DNA of 64,000 nt from an uncultured Lachnospiraceae bacterium (GTDB lineage Bacteria; Bacillota; Clostridia; Lachnospirales; Lachnospiraceae), in NCBI GenBank assembly GCA_910589195.1, contig CAJUTC010000006.1, positions 41,481 through 105,480 on the forward strand, given 5' to 3'. The notes below the pieces were generated by a model. It was given only the letters and a program-made list of their open reading frames with translations, ran no database searches and was not told where the DNA came from. Made by a program: the position numbers and the translations under genes. Positions 59,250 to 64,000 of this stretch are shown here, piece after piece. The number at the start of each line of letters is the position of its first letter. Within the stretch, counting starts at the first letter, position 1.

Positions 59250-61307
59250 TTGGTTTACAAGAAAGACGGAAAGCTCTACCGCAGGTATGATAAGGAGCTG
59301 CTGTGCTTAGAACCTTTCGGGCTGAACGGTCTGAGGGTGCGGGCTACCCAGCTTAACGGGTTTGCCGATGACGGTCTGTCGGCTCTGCTTGATGAAGCTA
59401 AGGGTGAGGGGAAAGCAGAAATTCGTATTGAGGACGATACAGCGGTGATCTGCAGCGGTAAACTGCGGTGTGAAATGCTGTGTACAGGAAAGCTGAAATT
59501 TTATAATCAAAAAGGGGAGCTGCTTTTAGAGGAATACGATAAAAACCGTTTCCGGAGAAAGAGCGCTCCGGGGGAAGCGGACAATGCCCTGGAGATTGCA
59601 CCCAGGACATTTATTCCCCATCACGGGACAAATTATTATCAGCTTGCCGTCCGCTTTGAGGCGAAGGAGGGGGAGCGGTTTTATGGCATGGGGCAATATT
59701 CGCAGCCATATTTAAACCTGAAGGGATGTGTGCTGGAACTGTCCCAGAGAAATTCACAGATTACCATCCCCTTTGCGGTTTCCAGCAGAGGGTACGGATT
59801 TTTCTGGAATAACCCGGCAATCGGGACAGCAGCCTTCGGCAGGAATATTACTGAATGGAAGGCGGATTCCACAAGGCAGATGGATTACTGGATTACCGCT
59901 GGGGATTCTCCGGCGGAGATTGTGGAGGCATATGGGGAGGTAACAGGCAAAGTGCCCATGATGCCGGAATATGCCACAGGTTTCTGGCAAAGCAAACTTC
60001 GATACCGCTCACAAGAGGAAGTCCTCCAGGTAGCAAGGGAGTATAAGCGGCGGGGACTGCCCCTTTCCGTTATGGTGATTGACTTTTTCCACTGGTCAGC
60101 TCAGGGAGATTTCCGGTTTGATGAAAAATTATGGCCGGATCCGGAAGCCATGGTGAAGGAGCTTGATGAGATGGGAGTACGGCTGATGGTATCTGTTTGG
60201 CCTACGGTGGAAGAAACCAGTGAAAATTTCCTGCACATGGAAGAGATGGGATATCTGATCCGGACAGAAATGGGCCCCAGGCTGGGAATTAAAAATAAAG
60301 ATACGTATATGGATGCGTCGAATCCGGAAGCAAGGGAATTTGTGTGGCGGAAACTGAAGGAAAACTATTATGACAAAGGTATCCGGCTTTTCTGGCTGGA
60401 CGAATGTGAGCCAGAGGTGACGAAATATGAGTATGCTAATTACAGGACATATGCGGGAAGCCATAAAGAAGCAGGCAACCTCTATCCCCGGGAATTTGCC
60501 CGGATGGTCTATGAAGGCAGGAGGAAAGAGGGGGAAGAAGAGATTTTAAGCCTGGTTCGGTGTGCCTGGGCCGGCTCCCAGCGCTATGGGGCGTTGGTCT
60601 GGACAGGGGATATTGCTTCTGAATTTGACAGCCTGAGAAACCAGGTAACTGCCGGTATGAATATCGGGTTATCGGGCCTGCCGTGGTGGACTACGGATAT
60701 CGGAGGGTTCCACGGCGGGGATATCCGGACGGATAAATTTAAAGAATTGTTTATCCGATGGTTTGAGTTTGGGACATTCTGCCCGGTGTTCCGGCTCCAT
60801 GGCTTCCGCAAGCCCCTTGTAATTGCGCAGGAAGGGGAGTTTTTTACCCCGGGTAATGCGAAAAGCTGGGATTATACCAGCGGTTCCCCAAATGAGGTAT
60901 GGTCGTTTGGGGAAGAAGTATATGGAATCTGTAAACGGTACATGGAACTAAGGGAAAAAATGCGTCCGTACCTGCTGGAGCAGATGAAGAAAGCACATGA
61001 AAAGGGAACGCCGGTTATGCGGCCATTGTTTTATGATTACCCGGAAGATGCCAGGGCCTGGGAACAGGAAGACGAATATCTTTTAGGCCCGGAAATCCTG
61101 GCTGCACCAGTGACGGAAGAAAACAAGAGGGCAAGGGAAGTATATCTGCCGGCAGGAGAGTGGACCGATTTACATACGGGAGAAGAACTGGAAGGAGGCA
61201 GATCCATAACGGCCCAGGCGGATATTCAGTCCACCAAACAGAAAACTAAAGGGAACAATCAGAAATCCATTTCTTGCAACTTCATAAACCGATGTACCTT
61301 TATCTGA
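59250..61307 (+). CDS. Glycoside hydrolase family 31 (alpha-glucosidase/alpha-xylosidase type), C-terminus replaced
   Basis: Retaining alpha-glycosidase, 685 residues. The beta-sandwich N-terminal domain leads to the barrel with VMVIDFFHW, the nucleophile Asp384 in FWLDECEPE, and the acid/base Asp454 in WTGDIASEF. Sequence around the nucleophile is closest to the xylosidase-like branch, but substrate is uncertain. Start is TTG 59250, five bases after CAGGAGGAGG; ATG 59229 lies upstream of that site and is unlikely. After GGRSITAQADIQ the expected continuation (toward an IPVF-type strand) is replaced by 25 unrelated residues antisense to the neighbouring MATE gene, so the distal C-terminal domain is missing. 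No signal peptide: cytoplasmic. Confidence 0.88.
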   Translation: MVYKKDGKLYRRYDKELLCLEPFGLNGLRVRATQLNGFADDGLSALLDEAKGEGKAEIRIEDDTAVICSGKLRCEMLCTGKLKFYNQKGELLLEEYDKNRFRRKSAPGEADNALEIAPRTFIPHHGTNYYQLAVRFEAKEGERFYGMGQYSQPYLNLKGCVLELSQRNSQITIPFAVSSRGYGFFWNNPAIGTAAFGRNITEWKADSTRQMDYWITAGDSPAEIVEAYGEVTGKVPMMPEYATGFWQSKLRYRSQEEVLQVAREYKRRGLPLSVMVIDFFHWSAQGDFRFDEKLWPDPEAMVKELDEMGVRLMVSVWPTVEETSENFLHMEEMGYLIRTEMGPRLGIKNKDTYMDASNPEAREFVWRKLKENYYDKGIRLFWLDECEPEVTKYEYANYRTYAGSHKEAGNLYPREFARMVYEGRRKEGEEEILSLVRCAWAGSQRYGALVWTGDIASEFDSLRNQVTAGMNIGLSGLPWWTTDIGGFHGGDIRTDKFKELFIRWFEFGTFCPVFRLHGFRKPLVIAQEGEFFTPGNAKSWDYTSGSPNEVWSFGEEVYGICKRYMELREKMRPYLLEQMKKAHEKGTPVMRPLFYDYPEDARAWEQEDEYLLGPEILAAPVTEENKRAREVYLPAGEWTDLHTGEELEGGRSITAQADIQSTKQKTKGNNQKSISCNFINRCTFI

Positions 61308-62348
61308 AAAAACGCAAACTAAAGGTGATCCAAACACAAAGGCAATCCCAAACACAGAGAGGGAAATAATGATAATAAACCGCACACAAATTGAAACTAC
61401 ATTCTTTAACCGTTTTTTGTCCTGTTTTCCGTAGTTATAACTAATAACAGGGGCTACCCCCATTGAAAACCCTATAAAAAGAGTGCTCAATAAAAACTGC
61501 GTATAAATAATGATTGTGATTGCCGCAACTCCATTTTCACCAAGCAATCTCATCATAATCCGGTTAAAAAGGAAGGTTGTAACCCCAGTTGCTGCCTGGC
61601 TTACCATTTCCGAACAGCCATTGGTACAGCTTTCTGCCAGTACAGAACCATCTATGACTGGCATTTTAAACCGCAAACTGCCTTTTCTTGAGGCAAAGAA
61701 CCATATGCCGATCACTGCTGGTATCATATATCCGATACCTGTACCCAATGCCGCACCTTGTATTCCCATTTGCAATGGCACCATAAAAAGGTAGTCGAGC
61801 AAAATATTTGCCATTCCCGCGCTTGCACCAAGCACCATGCCAATTCCGGGACGTCCCGCTGTTACGATTAGATTTTGGAATAGTACTTGCATTATGCTTG
61901 CAGGTGCAAAAAGCAGCAGGATAAAAAGATATTCCTTACAGTATGGAAACAAAATCCTGCTGGCTCCAAGCCTCCATATAATCGGATCAATGAAAAGGAT
62001 TCCAACGATTGTAATCAACATGCCCAGCAAAATTCCGGCACCTACAATCAGGGTAAAATCCTGCGATGCCCTTGTATATTCCCCTGCCCCCATTTTCCGG
62101 GCGACGATTGCACTCCCTCCTGTTGCAAGCATGGTTCCTAAACCTATAATCAAATTGATAACAGGACAAATTATATTCAGGGCTGAAAGCGCGTTTGTGT
62201 CTGCAAAACGCGCCACAAAGATGGTATCAACAATAGTATAGAATCCCATCACTACCATCATTAAGATCGTTGGAAACGCAAATTTCAGCAGTGATGCTAT
62301 GGTAAAATTTTGTGCTAACGGATTTTCTGTATACTGTATGTCATTCAT
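61170..62348 (-). CDS. MATE-family transporter, C-terminally truncated
   Basis: A 392-residue MATE-type protein (PTILMMVVMGFYTIVDTIFVARFADTNALSALNI at the first span; GLGTMLATGGSAIVARKMGAGE after span two). Family members have about 440-460 residues and twelve spans; here the last span region changes after FLFGGLNI into RLGRYGSASFQFFSRM, which is antisense GH31 sequence. So roughly the last 50-60 residues are missing, and function is doubtful. ATG 62348 overlaps the stop of the upstream AraC-GNAT gene. It differs from the MATE gene at 55601 and is not a duplicate of it. Confidence 0.85.
   Translation of the reverse strand: MNDIQYTENPLAQNFTIASLLKFAFPTILMMVVMGFYTIVDTIFVARFADTNALSALNIICPVINLIIGLGTMLATGGSAIVARKMGAGEYTRASQDFTLIVGAGILLGMLITIVGILFIDPIIWRLGASRILFPYCKEYLFILLLFAPASIMQVLFQNLIVTAGRPGIGMVLGASAGMANILLDYLFMVPLQMGIQGAALGTGIGYMIPAVIGIWFFASRKGSLRFKMPVIDGSVLAESCTNGCSEMVSQAATGVTTFLFNRIMMRLLGENGVAAITIIIYTQFLLSTLFIGFSMGVAPVISYNYGKQDKKRLKNVVSICVRFIIIISLSVFGIAFVFGSPLVCVFSDKGTSVYEVARNGFLIVPFSFLFGGLNIRLGRYGSASFQFFSRM
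61221..61230. other. Probable deletion junction joining GH31 and MATE gene ends
   Basis: At GATATTCAG the GH31 protein loses family similarity, and read on the other strand the MATE protein loses its own at the same place (…FGGLNI then unrelated RLGRYG). Both genes are truncated here, as expected if a deletion fused two convergent genes. Confidence 0.6.
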
Positions 62349-63252
62349 GTTCTTTGAACTCCGTTTGCTCTCTCTGCATGAGTTGGGATGAGATGATAGA
62401 CGGATTACAGGACTCACACAGCGGTTCTTGTAATATAAAACGCTGTGTGGGATAGCCAAACTCAACCAACAATTCTGCTTCCGTAAAACCTAAGCTGCCC
62501 CATAATTGGCGATATCCGGTATCTGCTTTATCGCCCTCCCTGAATGTTGTAACACTGATCTGCTTCGAATGTGCCAGTTCATGCAATGCTTTTTCACAAA
62601 ATGCTTTAGCGATCTCTTTTTTTCGGTACTGTGGGTGTATTCCTAAGAAATCAATAGTTCCCGTAATTTCATGAAATTCCATAATCCCGATTGCTGTATC
62701 TGCATCTTTCAGAATCAGCGCCCTCTTATTTTTAATGTATTCCTGTAACTGTTCAAGGTATTGCTTTTCGTTTAAATGGGGAAACCCGTCAATAGCAAGA
62801 TGAACCAATTTAATCCATTGCGGGATATCTTCCTTAGTTGCAAAGACAATTTTATCCTGCCAATTCTTCACGTCAAAACTTGTAGGGTTCTCGTTCAAAA
62901 CATATCTTAGCTGCAATGGATAGAATTCTTCTTCTTCCCTGTATTGATTAGGTGACTTTTTATACATGGCCTTAAAAATGTCCGTAAACGACTGTTGGCT
63001 TTCATATCCGGCAAAAAGCGCAATTTCCAGGATTGAACGGTTGGAAAAGACAAGCCGTTTTGCGGCTTCCGTCAACTGACGGCGCTGTACGTAAGTTTGG
63101 ATTGTCAAACCTACTGTACCAGTAAACATTCGGTGTAAATGATACTTTGAATAATGTACTGCCCTGGAAATCGTTTCTAAGTCCAGTTTTTCATGCAAAT
63201 GGCTCTCGATATAGTCAATTGTTTCCATCACATTTTTTATGTTTCCAGACAT
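62341..63252 (-). CDS. AraC-type DNA-binding domain fused to a GNAT acetyltransferase domain
   Basis: 303 residues. The first 105 form a double HTH of AraC type: IDYIESHLHEKLDLETISRA, YSKYHLHRMFTGTVGLTIQTYV, then IALFAGYESQQSFTDIFKAMYKKSPNQYR. A region with KIVFATKEDIPQWIKLVHLAI begins a GNAT domain with FLGIHPQYRKKEIAKAFCEKAL as the acetyl-CoA loop. The fusion suggests a regulator that senses through, or also carries out, acetylation. AAAGGAGG precedes the ATG. It is coupled to the MATE gene (8-base overlap), so it probably controls that pump. Confidence 0.88.
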   Translation of the reverse strand: MSGNIKNVMETIDYIESHLHEKLDLETISRAVHYSKYHLHRMFTGTVGLTIQTYVQRRQLTEAAKRLVFSNRSILEIALFAGYESQQSFTDIFKAMYKKSPNQYREEEEFYPLQLRYVLNENPTSFDVKNWQDKIVFATKEDIPQWIKLVHLAIDGFPHLNEKQYLEQLQEYIKNKRALILKDADTAIGIMEFHEITGTIDFLGIHPQYRKKEIAKAFCEKALHELAHSKQISVTTFREGDKADTGYRQLWGSLGFTEAELLVEFGYPTQRFILQEPLCESCNPSIISSQLMQREQTEFKEHE

Positions 63253-63276
63253 TGCAGCTTCCTCCTTTCTCTCTGC

Positions 63277-63318
63277 ATTATAGCAGGATCGTTCATCTTG
63301 CTTTTCATATATCTTGCT
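63277..63318 (-). promoter_or_regulatory. Promoter of the AraC-GNAT operon with direct repeats
   Basis: Minus-strand -10 TATAAT (63282-63277) with no good -35. In its place lies AGCAAGAT (63302-63295) and a second copy (63318-63311) 16 bases further upstream, the layout of AraC half-sites overlapping -35. Confidence 0.5.
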
Positions 63319-63560
63319 ATGTTCAGTATTTTCTCAATAGGAAAATCGTTCAAAAACAAGTATCGACCAATATGCAATGCCGAAACAACAGGAAAAAGGT
63401 TTTGTAATTGTAAAATTTCAATCAGGAAATTATGGAAGAGCATATAAGATTTTCGGTGAAATATGGTAAAACATTACTGGTAGGACCCCCCTTTCATTCA
63501 TGGCGGCGCCCCGGCGGGGCTTGGGAGGTTTACTATCAAATAGTTGTAAGGATTTTAAAC
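63319..63560. other. Non-coding stretch between azlD and the AraC-GNAT promoter
   Basis: Mostly A+T-rich, but a G+C-rich patch near 63503-63522 holds GCCCC/GGGGC. That hairpin lies about 40 bases past the azlD stop (minus strand) and may be its terminator, although no T-run follows. No gene is supported here. Confidence 0.35.
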
Positions 63561-63887
63561 TTAATGGAACCATGCCTGCACCAGATACATATATAGAATG
63601 GTTCCGCTACCAATACTCAGTAAAGTATTTTTGCGCCATTTATGTAAAAGCGCAATGAATAGGATCGATATTAATTCCGGTAATCCATGAAACGGAGAAG
63701 AAACAGTATCTTTCAGGCTATACACCACTAAAAATCCAATCACAGCGCAGGGAAGCACAGTTCCCAGCCAAGAGATATATTTGGGCGGGGTTTTTCCCTC
63801 AGGAAACAAGATAAATGGCAGAAATCGGGTAACCATTGTTCCGAAGATGACAGCTAAAATTGTAATAATTTCTTGCATGGTTGTCAT
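63561..63887 (-). CDS. azlD: AzlD-family branched-chain amino acid export subunit
   Basis: A 108-residue protein with about four hydrophobic segments and the AzlD pattern TMVTRFLPFILFPEGKTPPK, WLGTVLPCAVIGFLVVYSL and a final hydrophobic TM. With AzlC it forms a pair exporting branched-chain amino acids or analogues. AAAGGAAGG lies before ATG 63887. azlC would be expected just upstream on the minus strand, but only about 110 bases remain in the window and no AzlC sequence is recognisable there. Together with livJHMGF, uptake and export of branched-chain amino acids are both encoded. Confidence 0.85.
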   Translation of the reverse strand: MTTMQEIITILAVIFGTMVTRFLPFILFPEGKTPPKYISWLGTVLPCAVIGFLVVYSLKDTVSSPFHGLPELISILFIALLHKWRKNTLLSIGSGTILYMYLVQAWFH

Positions 63888-64000
63888 GGCATATTCCTTC
63901 CTTTCGTTTTAATTTTCCTTCTTTTTCCTTTTTGATAACATTCACCAACTATTCATCAGATGGTAACTCTGAATTCGGTCTGTTTTTGCTTAAGGAGAGG

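Noticed and set aside
63949..64000. 3' end of azlC at the window edge (minus strand)
   Set aside because: One minus-strand frame is open from the edge for 16 codons, but no AzlC sequence is recognisable and azlC would normally reach the azlD start.
1..64000. CRISPR array, prophage or complete insertion sequence
   Set aside because: No regular spacer-repeat series, no transposase, integrase or phage structural genes were seen anywhere in the window.

Overview
The window looks like a chromosomal segment of a spore-forming, anaerobic, low-to-mid-GC Firmicute of class Clostridia, most likely family Lachnospiraceae. The evidence is gene order and content: rplS-lepB-rbgA-rnhB-yraN, radical-SAM/PDZ protein-der-plsY-gpsA, spoIVA, yqfC-yqfD-phoH-ybeY, proB-DUF896-(5-FTHF cyclo-ligase)-proA, pyrH-frr-uppS-cdsA-dxr-rseP-ispG-polC, together with AGGAGG-type ribosome binding sites and frequent TTG and GTG starts. 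Species cannot be fixed from the sequence alone.

Layout. 1-2000: the 3' end of a UvrD-type helicase gene and a cell-wall-repeat protein gene broken by a frameshift at a G6 run. 2000-12330: a housekeeping block for ribosome maturation, secretion, RNase HII, PRPP synthesis and phospholipid precursors. 12370-17700: a complete branched-chain amino-acid ABC transporter set (livJ, then livHMGF). 17780-23200: an HD-domain protein, spoIVA, a beta-CASP nuclease, rnhA and an LprI-like membrane protein. 23380-33400: a complex palindromic element, a 41-residue membrane protein, alaS, rpsU and the yqfCD-phoH-ybeY run ending in a MurJ/SpoVB-type flippase. 33650-40170: a BofC-like protein, two flavoproteins and proline synthesis genes. 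40220-51445: the pyrH-to-polC block, covering UMP kinase, ribosome recycling, undecaprenyl-PP, CDP-DAG, the MEP isoprenoid pathway and the replicative polymerase. 51690-54782: a CsoR-controlled copper efflux operon. 55190-55575: an operon of three tRNAs. 55600-64000: an accessory region with MarR+MATE, LacI+GH31 glycosidase, AraC-GNAT+MATE and AzlD.

Most notable observations. (1) A roughly 90-nt element occurs three times (3033-3120, 33472-33561 and, on the minus strand, 13997-14084). It has two hairpins whose arms differ between copies yet stay paired, and a nearly invariant 16-nt linker between them. It behaves like an undescribed structured RNA or a REP-like dispersed element. (2) An element at 23388-23558 can form two mutually exclusive long stems. 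(3) A 12-bp hairpin buries the ribosome binding site of spoIVA. (4) The copper ATPase gene carries an in-frame CopZ-like domain preceded by its own strong internal ribosome binding site. (5) The GH31 glycosidase and the convergent MATE gene both lose their C-termini at the same point near 61221-61230, which looks like a deletion scar. (6) Well-formed operators for CsoR, MarR-type, LacI-type and possibly AraC-type regulators can be read directly.

Functional assignments rest on recognised motifs and family knowledge. No database search was possible. Start codons were chosen from ribosome binding site spacing, and doubtful ones are flagged.
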